Assembly: GCA_026826555.1 (NCBI GenBank)
Contig: JAKSZT010054457.1
Coordinates: forward strand, 7,899,517-7,963,516
DNA length: 64,000 nucleotides
Reading direction: 5' to 3'
Source of the DNA: Tolypeutes matacus
Taxonomy: Eukaryota; Chordata; Mammalia; Cingulata; Chlamyphoridae
Numbering within the stretch: the first letter of the stretch is position 1; each line of letters opens with the position of its first letter. A program made the position numbers and the translations under genes. The notes below the pieces were generated by a model. The model ran no database searches and was not told the DNA's origin. It saw only the letters and a program-made list of their open reading frames with translations. Shown here in pieces: positions 34,925 through 48,720 of this stretch.

Positions 34925-37900
34925 TTCATAATAACTCAGTCACGCAGTATTTGTCCTTTTGTGTCTGGTTTCATCCATGTTGTCATATGCTTTATGACTT
35001 CATTTCTTCTTACATCTGCATAATATTACATCTTATGAAAGCACCAGTTTGTTTATCCATTCATCAGCTGGTGGACACCTGGGTTGTTTCCAACTTTTGG
35101 CAATAGTGAATAATGCTACAATGAATATCGGTGTGCAGATGTCTGTTCGTGTCACTGCTCTCAGTTCTTCTGGATATACAACAGGAAGCTGTATTGCAGG
35201 GTCAAGTGGCAAGTCTATATTCAGCTTCTTTAGGAACTGCCAAAGAGTCCTCCATAGTGGCTGTTTCATTCTGCATTCCCACCAACAGTGAATAAGTGTT
35301 CCTATCTCTCCACAGCCTCTCCAATACTTGTAGTTCTCTATCTTTTTAATAGTGGTCATTCTGATAGCTGTGAAATGATATCTCTTTGTAGTTTTGATTT
35401 GCATTTCCCTAATCATTAGTGGTGTTGAATATTTCTTCATTTTTTTTTTTTTTTTTTTTTTTTGCCATTTGTACTTCTTCTTTGGACAAATGTCTATTCA
35501 AGTCTTTTGCCCATGTTTTAATTGGGCCGCTTGTCTTTTTATTGTTTATTTGTAACATCTTTTTATATATACTGGATATTAAACCCTTATCGGACGTGTG
35601 ATTTCCAAATATTTTCTCCCATGGAGTTGGATGCTTTTTCATCCTTTTGACAAAGTCTTGTGAAGTACAAAAATATTTAATTTTGAGGAGGTCCCATATA
35701 TCTATTTTTTTGTTGTTGCATATCCTTTGGGTTTAAGGTCCAAGAAACTGCCAGCTACTACAATGTCTTGAAGATTGTTCCCTATGTTTTCTTCTAGTAC
35801 TTTTATGGTCCTGTTTTTTATATTTAGGTCTTTGATCCATTTTGAGTTGATTCTTATACAGGGAGTGAGATAGAGGTCTTCTTTCCTTCTTTTGGTTATA
35901 GATATCCAGTTGTACCAGCACCATTTGTTGACAAGACTGTTTTGTCCTGTTAACACTAACTTGGTAGGTTTGTCAAAAACCAGTTGACTGCATAGGTGAG
36001 GGTTTATTTCTCAGTTCTCAATTCTATTCCACTGACCCATATGTTATCTTTATGCCAATACCATGCTGTTTTCACCACTGTAGCTTTGTAATATGTTTCA
36101 AGGTCAGGCAGAGAAATTCCTCTCACATCACTCTTCTGTTTTAGAATGCTTTTGACTATTCGGATCACTTTCCCTTCCAAATGAATTTGTTAATTGCCTT
36201 TTCTTATTCAGTCAAGTAAACTTTTGGGATTGTGATTGCTATCGCAAAGAATCTATAAATCAGTTTGGGTAGGATTGCATCACAATATTTCGTCTTCCAA
36301 TCCATGAACATGGAGTGTCTTTCCATTTGTTTAGGTCTTTTACAATTTCTTTTAGCATTGTTTTGTAGTTTTCTGCATATAGATCCTGTATTTCTTTGGT
36401 TAAATTAATTCCTAGGTATTTGAGTCTTTTTCTTGTTACTGAAAATGGATTTTTTCCCCATTTTGCATGCTGATCTTTTATCCTGCCACTGTGCTCTACT
36501 CATTTATTAGCTCAAAGAGATTTGTGTTGGATACTTCAGAATTTTCTAAGTACAGGCTCATATCATCCACAATCAGTGAGTTTTACTTCCTCTTATCCTA
36601 TTTGGATGCCTTTAATTTTTTTTTTCTTTTCTAATTGCCCCAGCTAGAATTTCTAGTACAATATTGAATAAGTGGTGACAGTGGACATCATAGTCTTGTT
36701 CCTGATATTAGAGGGAAAGCTTTCAGCCTTTCCCCATTGAGTACAATTTTGGCTGTGTGGTTTTCATATATGCCTTTTATCATCTCGAGGATTTTTTCCT
36801 TCTATTCCTAACTTTTTAAGTGTTTTTTTTTTTTTAATCAAAAAAGGATGCTGGATTTTGTTGAATGCCTTTTCTACATCAGTTGAGGTGCCAATGTGAT
36901 TATTTTCCTTCAATTTGTTAATGTGGTGTATTGCATTGATTGATTTTCTTATTTTGAACCAGCCTTGCATACCAGGAATAAATTCCACTTGGCTGTGATG
37001 TACAAGTCCTTTGATATGATGTTGGATTTCATTTGTAAGTATTTTGTTGAGAATTTTTGCATCTATGTTCTTTAGAGAGATTGGTCTGTAATTTTCTTTT
37101 CTTGTGGTATCTTTATCTGGCTTTGATATTAGGGTGATGTTAGCTTCATAAAAAGTGTTGAGTAATTTTCCCTCCTCTTCAACTTTTTGGAAGAGTTTCA
37201 ACAGGATTGGTGTTATTTCTTTTTGAAATGCATGGTAGACTTCACCTGTGAAGCCATCTGTTCCTGGACTTTTCTTTGCTGGGAGATATTTGATGATGGA
37301 TTCAATTCTTTAAATGTGATTGGTTTGTTAAGGTCTTTTAGCATCATGTAGGTTGTCTTTGCATTTCCAGGAGTTTGTCCATTACCTGTAGGTTGTCTAG
37401 TTTGTTGGCATACAGTTTCTCATAATATTCTCTTAGGATTCTTTTCATTTCTTTGCGGTCAGTTGTAACTCCCCCCTTTTCATTTCTGATTGTATTTGTT
37501 GGCATCTTCTTTATTTCTTTCTTTTTTAGACTGTTTAGGGGTTTGTCAATTTTATTGGTCTTCTCAAAGAACCAGCTTTTGGCTTTGCTGAATTTCTCTT
37601 TTGTGGTTTATTTTTTTTCTCAATTTCATTTATTTCTCTTCTAATCTTTATTATCTCTTTCCTTCTACTTGCTTTGAGGTGGGTGTGTAGTTTTTCTAGT
37701 TTCCCTAGTTGTTCAATTAATGCTTTGAGTTTAGCTCTTTCTTCTTTTTTAATATAGCATATAGGGATAAAATTTCCCTTCCAAGACTGCCTTCTCTATA
37801 TCCCATCAATTTTGTTAAGTTATGTTCTCCTTTTCATATGTCTCAATATATTTACTGATTTTACTTGCATTTCCTTCTTTGACTCACCAATTATAGAGGA

Positions 37901-38680
37901 GTGTGTTGTTCAGCCTCCACACATTTGTGAATTTACTTTTTTCCTGTCAATTATTGATTTCCAGTTTCATCCCATTATGATCTGAGAAGGTGCTTTGCAT
38001 AATTTCAATCTTTCTATATTTATTGAGAGCTGCATTGTGCCCTACATGTGGCCTATCCTGGAGAAATATCCATGGGCACTTGAGAAGTATGTATAACCTG
38101 CTGAGTTTGGATGCAGTGTTCTGTAGAAGTCTGTTAGGTCTAACTCATTTATCATAATGTTCAAGTTCTCTGTTTCCGTGTTGATATTCTTTCTAGTTGT
38201 TCTGTCTTCTGCCTCTAATGATGTGAGTGGAGTGTTGAAGTTTCCAACAATTATTGTTGAGATGTCTATTTCTCCCTTCAAGTTTGCAAGAGTTTGTCTC
38301 ATGTATTTTGGGGCACCCTGATTAAATGCATATATATTTATGACTGCTATATCTTCCTGGTGGATTGTCCCTTTTATTAAGGTATAATGGCCTTCTTTAT
38401 CTCATAACTTTTTTGCATTTAAAGTGTGTTTTGTCTGAAATAAGTACAGCTACCCCTGCTCTTTTTTGTTTACTATTTGCAAGGAGTATCTTTTTCCAAG
38501 CATTCACTGTAGGCTGTTTTGTATCCCTGGGTTTAAGGTTTGTTATAAGAAACCTATGCACGGCTCATGCTTTTTTTTAAATCCATTCTGTCATGCTGTA
38601 TCTTTTGATTGGGGAGTTTAATCCATTCACATTCAATGATATGACTGTAAATGCATTCTTTACTTCCACCATTTTATTCT
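34925..38680 (-). pseudogene. L1-E ORF2 remnant
   Basis: The endonuclease end is at 38042-38302 (DFYRTLHPNSAGYTYFSSAH). The RT core is at 36764-37201 ([31 protein letters not shown]). The Cys-rich tail is in 35033-35440 ([19 protein letters not shown]; the first Cys of the C-X3-C pair is replaced by Tyr). The catalytic DD box near 36565 is disrupted by a small deletion. Heavily frameshifted. Confidence 0.88.
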
Positions 38681-38755
38681 TTGGTTTTCATATGTCATAT
38701 TATATTTTTGTGTGTCTTTTTACTATTTTGGTTATCCTTTCTGCTACTCTTTCTT

Positions 38756-39700
38756 CTATACTGCCCTCAAAACCTCTCTCTCCTCTCTTTTTCTTTCAGG
38801 TTCTATGGCTTCCTTTAGTATTTCCTGTAAAGTTGGATTCTTTTTCACAAACTCTCTTAGTTTCTCTTTGTTTGTTAATATTTTATACTCACCTTCATAT
38901 CTGAAGGACAATTTTGCTGGGTAAACAATACTTGGCTGGCAGTTTTTCTCTTTCATTATCCTAATTGCTTCATACCACTGTCTTCTTGCCTCCATAGTTT
39001 TTCAAGAGAAATCTGCAGTAAGTCTTACTGGATGTCACTTGTATGTGATGATTTGCTTCTCCCTTGCTGCTCTGAGAGTTTTCTCTTTATCTTTGACATT
39101 TGAATTTCTGAGTAGTAAGTGTCTTGTAGTAGGTCTATTCGAGTTTATTCTGATTGGGGCATGGTGTGCTTTTTGTATATGTAAGTGCATTTCTTTTGTT
39201 AAAGTTGGGAAATTTTCAGCTATTATTTCCTCACATATTCTTTCTGACCCATTTCCCTTCTGTTCTCATTCTGGAACTCCCATGACACATATATTGTTGA
39301 AATTCATGTTGTCATTCAACTCTCTGAGCCCCAACTCAATTTTTTCCATTCTTTTTTTCTCTCTGTTCTTTTCTCTCTTCAATTTTAGCTGTTCTGTTTT
39401 CAGTGTCACTTATTCTTTCTTCTATCATTTCGAATCTGCTTCTAATGTGATTTTGATCTCACCTATTGTGTCTTTCATTTCCATGAGCTCTGTTACTTTT
39501 CTGTTCAGGAATTCAAATTCTTCTTTGCGCTTGCTCAATGTCTTCTTGATATCATTTATCTCTTTAACCATAGTCTTTCAACTCATTAATTTGATTTTGA
39601 AAATTTGAGTGCATCTTGCTTATTAGTTCTCTCAAATTCTGCGTCTCTTCTAGAGCTTTAATATTTACCTTTTCTTGAGCCATAGCTTCTATTTTCTTAG
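38756..39700 (-). pseudogene. L1-E ORF1 remnant
   Basis: The C-terminal domain is open at 38756-38995 (MEARRQWYEAIRIMKEKNCQ, VYPAKLSFRYEGEYKIL). The RRM and coiled coil are recognisable in broken frames up to about 39690 by their antisense words, for example ggaactcccatgacacatat at 39269 (rc of the GVPE region). Non-functional. Confidence 0.82.
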
Positions 39701-40367
39701 TATGGCTTGTAATTTTTTGCTGATGTCTAGGCATCTGATTAGGATGTAGTTTACTCAGATGCTCAATTTCGTTCTCTTTAGTAGGGATTTATTGGCAGGA
39801 GGCTGTGTGTTACCACCGTTCTTTGATTCTTGGCTTGACCTGGATTGTTAGGATTGTCCTGGCTGGCTGCTCAAAATTGGGCACTGGATCCTGTAGTTGG
39901 TTGTAGACTCACTTCATAGGTCCTTGGGGAGAGAGGCTATAGATGTCAGAGAAAGCCTTTCCTACTTATTTTAAATTTTCATGCATGCACTTCCTTCATC
40001 TGCCAAAAGATGGTGCTCTTTGGCGGCTCTCAGTTCAATGCCTGGGCAGAGTGTGTTTGTTGCAACACAGACTGGATCAATGTGATAGAGCTTCCTGTCA
40101 GAGGCTAGGAGCTTTGTAATTCAAACTTTCTCTGAGACATCTCTCCAACCTTCTCTGGCAGCCCCCTTCCTCCTCCTGACTTGGAAATATTTCCGCTCCC
40201 CTCTGAGTCCTCAACAATCATTCCCAGTTAGTAGAGAAGGAGATTTGGAGGGTCATATATATTTAACTGCTTGCTGGCTCCCAAGGCAAACAATGGTGCA
40301 GCCCCACCCAGCATAGAAGGGCTCCTGGGAAACAGCAGACTAAATTTTTTAATCAAAAGCTGAGTTA

Positions 40368-41569
40368 GATTCTAAGCCAAACTTAGCATATAAATGCATT
40401 ACCTTCCTCCCAGCGTGGGACATGACTCCCAGGGATGAGCCTCCCTGTCACCAAGGGATTACTATACAGCACCAACTAGCAAAGCAACTGGAAAAAGAAC
40501 TCTAATAAAAGGGGGGGGGGCAGAGTAAAGACAAAAATAGTTTATATGGTTAAGAGACTTCAAAGTGAGTCAGGAGGTTATCTCAGAGGCAATGCTTTTG
40601 CACACCTCTGCAGGATCTCACAGACTGCCAAAGTAGATATTTACTCAAATAGTGGGGCTCCTGAGGGCTCTGGAGATCCCCAGGTCCTATGGTCAGGGCA
40701 GATAGCTATGGAGTTTGGTGCCTTGCCAGTTGGCCCTACTTGGGAGTTTGTGCTCCTGAGATTGACAGAGTTGGGCTCAGTTATACCTTCCCTACACATG
40801 GCTCATCTGTCCCTTCCATTTGAACCTATAGTTGGTGCTGGAGTTGGTAGGTGTCCATCCAAGAGACTTAAGTCTTTGGCTGTCCATTTACCAGCTGGGC
40901 CCTGAACCTCAGCAGAGTTGAAACACCTACTTTCCAGTTCATTGGACTTAACTAGGACAACTAACAAGGAGGTGAGAATGGACAACCACCATACCAAGGA
41001 ACCAAGAGAGTCTACAACGGCAAGCAAGAGAGTCCCATCCCATCACCTATATGGAACCAAAGCCCCCTCTCAAGTAGAGGTGGAGTGGACATCACCATCC
41101 CAGAATCCCCAGGATTGGGGAATGAAATATGGACTAGAGTGGACTTACTGGTATTCTACTGTAGAGTTATTGTGATTCTAGCAATGGAAGAAATTACAAC
41201 ATTGATGTGGAGGCCATGGCACTGGAGGCTCTTTTGGCAAGGAGAGGGAAAAACAAGTGTAAATGGGGGCATTTTTGGGAATTGAGAATTGTCCTGAATG
41301 ACATTGCAATGACAGATATAGGCCATTATATATCGTCCCATAACCTATAGAATTGTATGATAGAGAGTATAAACTACAATGTAACTATAATCCATGCTCA
41401 GTAACAATGCCCCAAAATTCATTTATCAATTGCAATGAATGTACCACACAAATGAAGGCTGTTGTTTATGTGGGAAAATGTGGGAGGTATGGGGAGTGGG
41501 GCATATGGGAATCCCTATACTTTTTATGTAATAATATATTATAAGTAACTTAAAAAATTTAAATTAAAA
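40368..41569 (+). mobile_element. R1-e: R1 insertion in L1-E with 13-bp TSD
   Basis: aaaagctgagtta occurs immediately before (40355-40367) and after (41570-41582) the insert, and L1-F shows the empty-site equivalent near 48489. The insert starts mid-family (ttctaagccaaacttagc) and ends in a short A-rich tail (aaaaaatttaaattaaaaaa). A near-consensus L1 endonuclease site (tc/aaaa), 5' truncation, A-rich tail and variable-length TSD are the marks of L1-type target-primed insertion. It lacks the A/T-rich 3' extension of R1-b and R1-c. Confidence 0.92.
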
Positions 41570-42086
41570 AAAAGCTGAGTTAACCTTAGGCTGTGTCCCT
41601 CCCATTCCCCTTTCCTGGGGTGTCCTCAACAATCAGTCCCAACTAGAAGAGAGGGAGTTTGCAATGGTTGAGTTTCTCCAGTCCTTCGCAGGCTCCCAGG
41701 GCAAACCACTGTGTGGTCCCACTGAACCTGGAAGGATTGGTGGGACACAGCAGACCAAATTTACGGGTCGAAGCTGAGTCAGACTTAGGCTGGATCCCTC
41801 TCTCTCCCTTTTCCCGGGGTGGTAGACCCCTTTGTCTTTAACGACAGGCCCAGAGGCCTGAGAAGTCTGAAGTGTCATTAGTGAGGGGGATGTTGCTGGC
41901 AGCGGCAGCCGCTGGTTTCAACTCACAGTTCTGTGGTCACAATTTCCCTCCTTTGTCCCTCTCTCCTCTGGGCAGTGTCCAGCCTGTGCCTGGTGTCCTA
42001 AACCCTAGAAGATCTTTTTCTAGGCTGTTTCAGTCTGTCCTCTAGCTATTTTTCTGGCAGAGAAGTCAGACATCTTCCCAGAAATC

Positions 42087-42323
<237 letters not shown>

Positions 42324-42927
42324 GTGCCTTTCCTCTGGCTCACACTATCTCAGTGTAAAGGTCCGGCCAAAAATCTTGATTATTAGGGTGACGGGGAAGG
42401 AATCTATCTTTGTTTCACACCGGTTCTGCCAGACACAGGCGCCCTTTGCAAAAATGGAACAGATCAGCACTTGCACGGACCCGGAAGAGACCCTGATGAA
42501 TCCAGGCCCCTTACAACGGTTGTGACCCGAGGTGGGTGGAGTGGCAAAGCCACCAGCAACGGCTATGCACGGCTTCCTTCCTAGGTGGGAGCAAGAGTGA
42601 CAGGAAGAGCAGAGGGGTGACTGCAAGTTTGACTTCCCGACCTCTCCAGAGGAAGAGACCCACGTGGAAGAGGAAGAGGTGTAAGAGAGAAGGGTGGGTG
42701 AAGACCAGGGTTCCCAGCTCAGCAGAGGAGGAGCCAGGGCTTAGTTTGTCCTATGCTGGCATCACTAGGGCAAAGAAAGGCAAGGGCAGAGCGGGAAAAC
42801 AGGAGACTCTGGACTGAGGCCGGGATTCTTTTGGTTTCTGCTCAAAGGTGCAGCCGGGGAGAGGAAGGAAAGAAAGGAAGAGAGGCTTGATATGCGTTGC
42901 TGTCCCAGCAGCTAGAGATATTCTGTA
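42324..42927 (-). other. GC/CpG-rich stretch upstream of the UBE2D3-like copy, probable retrocopied 5' leader
   Basis: This 600-bp block is much richer in G+C and CpG than anything around it and lies directly upstream of the pseudogene on the same strand, up to the L1-F duplication at 42928. The simplest reading is the GC-rich 5'UTR of the source mRNA captured by the retrocopy. I cannot verify it from memory base by base. Two overlapping opposite-strand frames of 93 codons (42345-42626 minus, 42536-42817 plus) show no domain. Confidence 0.5.
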
Positions 42928-43100
42928 TCATTCACACTTTTTTTTTAAACTTTATTTTGTACGTTTAATAACTGAAAATATAAACAATTAAAAACTAAAA
43001 AGTGAGCACAGATGAATATACATTTCTCAATTAAATGTACTGGATACATATACAAATTTTTTTGAATCAAACAGTATGTTTCACAATATATTTGGTTCAT

Positions 43101-46100
43101 AGTAACACATTCATAAAGTATTTGTCCTTTTGTGTCTGGCTTGCTTCGCTCAACATAATGCCCTCCAGGTTCATCCATGTTGTCATATGCTTTACAAATC
43201 ATTTCTTCTTACAGCTGCATAATATTCCATCCTGTGAATACACCACAGTTTCTTTATCCATTCATCGGTTGATGGACACCTGGGTTGTTTCCAACTTTTG
43301 GCAATCATGAATAATGCTGCAATGAATATCTGTGTGCAGATGTCTGTTCGTGTCACTGCTCTCAGTTCTTCTGGATATACAACAGGAAGTTGTATTGTGG
43401 AGCACGTGGCAAGTCTATATTCAACTTCTTTCAGAGCTGCCAAAGAGTCCTCCATAGTGGCTGTGCCATTCTGCACTCCTACCAATAGTGAATAAGTGTT
43501 CCTATCTCTCCACAGCCTCTCCAACACTTGTAGTTCTCTGTCTTTTTAATATTGGCCATTCTGATAGCTGTGAAATGATATCTTAATGCAGTTTTGATTT
43601 GCATTTCCCTAATCATTAGTGATGTTGAGCATTTCTTCATGTGTTTTTTTACCATTTGTATTTCTTCTTTGGACAAATGTTTATTCAAGTCTTTTGTCCG
43701 TTTTTTAATTGGGTCATTTGTCTTTTTATTATTGAGTTGTAACATCTCATTTTATATACTGGATATTAAACCCTTATCAGATATGTGATTTCCAAATATT
43801 TTTCCCATTGAGTTGACTTCCTTTTCTCCCTTTTGACAAAGTCCTGTGAGGTACAAAGAAGGGGTTTAATTTTGAGAAGTTCCCATTTATCTATTTTTAC
43901 TTTGTTGCAAATGCTTTGGGTGTAAGGTCCAAGAAACCACCACCTACAAGGTCTTGAAGGTGTTTCCCTACATTATATTTAGATCTTTGATTCATTTTGA
44001 ATTGATTCTTGTATAGGAGGTGAGATAGGGGTCCTTTTTCATTCTTTTGGTTATAGATATCCAGTTCTCCCAACACCATTTGTTGAAAAGACTGTTTTTT
44101 CCCATTAGCATGGACTTGGTAGGTTGGTCAAAAACCTGCTGACTGTATATGTGAGGGTTTATTACTGGGTTCTCAATTCTATTCCACTGATTGATGTGTC
44201 TATCTTTATGCCAGTACCATGCTATTTAACCACTGTAGCTTTGTAATATATTTCAAGGTCAGGCAGTGAAATTCCTCCCACATAGCTCTTCTTTTTCAGA
44301 ATGCTTTAGGCTATTCGGGCGCACTTACCCTTCCAGATGAATTTGGTAATTGCCTTCTCTTATTCTGTAAAGTAAGCTGTTGGGATTTTGATTGGTATTG
44401 CATTGAATCTGTAAATCACTTTGGGTAAGATTGTCATTTCATGATATTTCTTCTTCCAATCCATGAAAACTGAATGTCTTTCCATTTGTTTAGGTCTTTT
44501 AAAGTTTCTTTTAGCATTGCTTGTAGTTTTCTGCATGTAGGTTCCGTACTTCTTTAGTTTAATTAACACTGATGTATTTGAGTCTTTTTGTTGCTATTGA
44601 AAATGGAATTTTCCCCCTGATTTCCTCCTCAGGTTGTTCAGTACCAGTGTACAAAAACTTTACTGATTTTTGCGTGTTGATCTTGTATCCTGCCACTTTG
44701 CTGAACTCATTATTAGCTCAAGTAGCTTTGTCGTGGACACTTCATGATTTTCTAAGCACAGGATGAAGTCATCCGTAAACAGTGAGAGTTTTACTTCCTC
44801 TTTTCCTGTTTGGATACCTTTAATTTTTTTTTTCTTGTCTAATTGCCCTAGCTAGAACTTCTAGTACAATATTGAATAACAATGGTGACAGTGGGCATCC
44901 TTGTCTTGTTCCTGATCTTAGAGGGAAAGCTTTCAATCTCTCCCCATTGAGTATGATGTTAGCATTGGGTTTTTCATATATGCCTTTTATCATATTGAGG
45001 AATTCTCCTTCTATTCCTACCTTTTGAAGTGTTTTTATTTAAAGAAAAGATGCTGGATTTTCTTGAATGCTTTGTCTGCATTGATTGAGATGATCATGTT
45101 GGTTTTTTTTTTCCTTCAAATTGTTAATGTGGTGTATTATATTGATTGATTTTCTTATGTTGAACAAGCCTTGCACAGCAGGAATAAATCTCAATTGGTC
45201 AGATGTATAAGTCTCTTAATATGCTGTTGGATTCAATTTGCAAGTATTTTGTTGGGAATTTTTGCATCTATGTTCATGAGAGAGATTGGTCTGTAATTTT
45301 CTTTTCTTGTGGTATCTTTATCTGGCTTTGGTATTACGGTTATGTTGGTGTCATAGAATGTGTTGGGTAATTTTCCCTCCTCTTCAATTTTTTGGAAGAG
45401 TTTCAACAGGATTGGTTTTAATTCTTTTCGAAATGCTTGGTAGAATCCACCTGTGAAGCCATCTGTTCCTGGACTTTTCTTTGCTGGGAGATTTTGATGA
45501 TGGATTCAATTTCCTAAATGTGATTTGTTTGTTAAGTTCTTGTATTTCTTTCTAGAAATTTGTCCATTTCACCTAAGTTGTCTAGTGTGTTGGCATATAG
45601 TTTCTCATAATATCCTCTTATGATTCTTTTTATTTCTGTGGGGTCATTTGTTACTTTCCCCTTTCATTTCTGATTATATTTATTTGCATCTTCTCTCTTT
45701 TTTTCTTTGTTAGTCTAGCTAGGGGCTTGTCAATGTTATTGATCTTCTCAAAGAACCAGCTTTTGGTTTTGTTGATTTTCTCTATTGTTTTTCTGTTCTC
45801 ATTTTCATTTATTTCTGCTCTAATCTTTATTATTTCTTTGCTTTTGCTTGCTTTGGGATTGGTTTGCTGTTCTTTTTCTAGTTTCTTTAGTTGTTCAGTT
45901 AAATCTTTGAGTTTAGCTCTTTCTTGTTGTTTAATATAGGCATTTAGGGCTATAAATTTCCCTTTCAAGACTGCCTTCACTGTATCCCATAAGTTTTGAT
46001 ATGTTGTGTTCTCGTTTTGTCTGAGTATGTTTACTGATTTCACTTGCAATTTCTTCTTTGACCCACCGATTATTTAGGAGTGTGTTGTTCAGTCTCCACA

Positions 46101-46800
46101 CATTTGTGAATTTATGTTTTTTCTGTCTATTATTGATTTCTAGTTTCATTCCATTATGATCTGAGAAGGAGCTTTGTATAATTTCAATCTTTTTACATTT
46201 ATTGAGAGCTGTATTGTGACCTAACATGTGGTCTATCCTGGAGAAAGGTCCATGGGCACTTGAGAAGAATTTATAACCCGCTGAGTTTGCATGTGGTTTT
46301 CTGCATATGTCTGTTAGGCCTAACTTGTTTATCATATTGTTCAAGTTCTCTGTTTCCTTGTTGATCTTCTGTCTAGTTGTTCTATCTAATGATGTGATTG
46401 GGGGGTTGAAGTCTCCAATGATTATTGTAGAAGTGCCTATTTCTCCCTTCAGTTTTGTCAGAGTTTGTCTCATATATTTTGATGCACCCTGGTTAGGTGT
46501 GTAGATATTTATGACTGTTATATCTTCCTGGTGGATCATCCCTTTTATTAATATATAATGGCCTTCTGTATCTCTTATAACTTTTTACATTTAAAATCTG
46601 TTTTACCTGATATTAGTATAACTACCCTGCTCTTTTCTGGTTACTATTCAAATGGAATATATATTTCCAACCTTTCACTTTCAGCTGGTTTCTTGTAAGC
46701 AGCATATGGATGGCTCATGTTTTTCTATCCATTCTATCAGCCTATATCTTTGGGGAGTTTTATCCATTCGCATTCAATGATATTACTGTAAATGCACTAT
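43101..46800 (-). pseudogene. L1-F ORF2 remnant
   Basis: The endonuclease is partly open at 45931-46539 (NIYTPNQGASKYMRQTLTKL, FSRIDHMLGH). The following linker is open at 45651-46049. The catalytic box reads TDDF at about 44764-44775, both Asp kept. The Cys-rich tail is split between 43192-43527 (CGEI not in frame with the second pair) and 43479-43745 ([15 protein letters not shown], with a Cys after His replaced by Tyr). The stop lies near 43101. Not functional. Confidence 0.9.
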
Positions 46801-46934
46801 TTACTACCTCCATTTTTTTCTTTGATTTTCATATGTCATCTTGTTTTTGTCTCTCTTTTTACTCTTTTGGTTATCCTTTCTGCTATTCTTTCTTCTATGT
46901 TCTTCTCAAGGCCTGTCTCTCGTGTCTTTTTCTA

Positions 46935-47850
46935 TCAGGTTTTTAGGCTTTCTTTAATATTTCCTGCAAAGGTGGATTCTTTTTTGCAAACTCTCTTAGT
47001 TTCTGATTGTTTGTGCAAATTTAAACTCACCTTCATATTTGAAGGAGAGTTTTCTGGATAAAGAATTCTCAGCTGGCAGTATTTCTCTTCCAGTTTCCTA
47101 ATTTTATCATACCACTGTCTTCTCACCTCCATGGTTTCTGAAGAGAAATCTGCACTAAGTCTTACTGGACATACCTTGTACATGATTGTTTGCTTCTCTC
47201 TTGCTGCCCTGAGAATTTTCTTTTCATTTGACAGTTGCCATTCTGAGTAATATTCGTCTTGGCATAGGTATATTTGGATTTATTCTGATTGGAGTACTGT
47301 GTGCTCCTTGGACATGTAAGTTCATTTCTTTTATGGGAGTTGAGAAATTTGCAGCTCTTAGTTCCTCAAATACTCTTTCTGCCTCCTTTTCCCTTCTCTT
47401 CTCTTTCTTGAACTCCCATGACATGTATGTTGTTGCATTTCGTGCTGTCATTCAACTCTCTGAGCCCTTGCTCAATTTTTTCCATTCTTTTCTCTCTGTT
47501 CTTTTCTTTCTTCAATTTTAACTGTTCTGTCTTTGGTATCACTTATTCTTTCTTCTATCATTTCATGTCTGCTGTTGTATGCTTCAAATGTGTTTTTTAT
47601 CTCACCTATTTTGTCTTTCATTCCCATGAGCTCTGTTACCTTTCTGTTCAGGATTTCAAATACTTCTTTGCTTTCACTCAATGTCTTCTTGATGCCCTTT
47701 ACTCATATTGCCTTTCAACTTATTAATTTGATTTTGGAAATTTGTGCTCATCTTGCCGATTATTTCTCTCAAATTCTGCATCTCTTCTGGGACTTTGTTG
47801 TATTCCTTTTCTTGGGCCATGTCTTCTATTTTCTTAGTACGGTCATAACT
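46935..47850 (-). pseudogene. L1-F ORF1 remnant
   Basis: The C-terminal domain is open at 46935-47183 (LSADFSSETMEVRRQWYDKI). RRM remnants are at 47224-47451 (EAERVFEELRAANF). The coiled coil is at 47472-47681 (KVTELMGMKDKIGEIKNTFE), with the presumed start near 47845. At least three frame changes. Confidence 0.85.
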
Positions 47851-48341
47851 TTTTGCTTGTGTTTAGGCATCTGGTTAGGATGTAGTTTATTCAGTTGCTC
47901 AATCTCTTTCTCTTTTATATGGATTTAGTAGCAAGAGGCTATGAGTTACCACAGCTCTTTGATTTTTGGTTCAACCTGGATTGTTAGAATTGTCCTGCTG
48001 GTTGCTCAAACCTGGGCACTGGTCCCAGTAATTCATTATAGAGTCATTTCCTAGGGCCTTGGGCAGGGAGGCCATAGAGGCTAGAAAATGCCTCTCCTAC
48101 TTTTTAAAAATTTTCTTTTGTGGACTTCCTTGATCTGCAAGGAGATGGTGCTCTTTGGCAGCTCTCAATTCAATGCCTGGCCAGAGTGTATTTGTTGCAA
48201 CACAGACCAGATCAATATGATAGAGCTTCATGTCTCGAGGTTAGGATCCTTGTAATTCAAACTTTGTCTGAGACAGTTCTCCAGCCTTCTTTGGCAGCCC
48301 CCTCCCTTTTCCCAGCTAGGAAATATTTTTACTTCTCTCGG

Positions 48342-48720
48342 AGTCCTCAACAGTCAGTCCCTGTTAATAGAGAAGGAGATTGGGAAGGTTGTATATCTTT
48401 AGCCCCTTGCAGGCTCCAAGGCAAACAATGGCACAGCCCCACCTGGCCTGGAAGGGCTCTTAGGACACAGCAGACCAAATCTGTGAGTCAAAAGCTGAAT
48501 CAGCCTTAGGCTGTGTCTCCTGTGGAGTCCTCAACAATTAGTCCAGGCTAGAAGAAAGGGAAGTTGCAAGGGTTGGATTCCTCCAGTCCTTCACCGGTTC
48601 CCAAGGCAAACCATATGTGGTCTCACCTGGCCTGGAAGGGCTTGTGGGACACAGCAGACCAAATTTGTGGGTCAGAAGCTGAGTCAGCCTTAGGCTGTAT
48701 CCCTCTCTCTCCCCTTTCCT
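48342..48720 (-). repeat. Two tandem ~184-bp units in L1-F 5'UTR
   Basis: agtcctcaac marks the unit boundaries at 48342 and 48526. Each unit contains cacctggcctggaagggct and ends in agccttaggctgt, so the two units are clearly homologous and in tandem. Confidence 0.7.

Noticed and set aside
35441..35463. T-run in L1-E as a possible nested SINE or retrocopy tail
   Set aside because: L1 ORF2 sequence continues directly on both sides with no inserted body, so it is an internal homopolymer expansion.
42536..42817. 93-codon Arg/Lys-rich frame in the CpG-rich block
   Set aside because: No recognisable domain, Kozak context or splice context; GC-rich sequence is naturally stop-poor.
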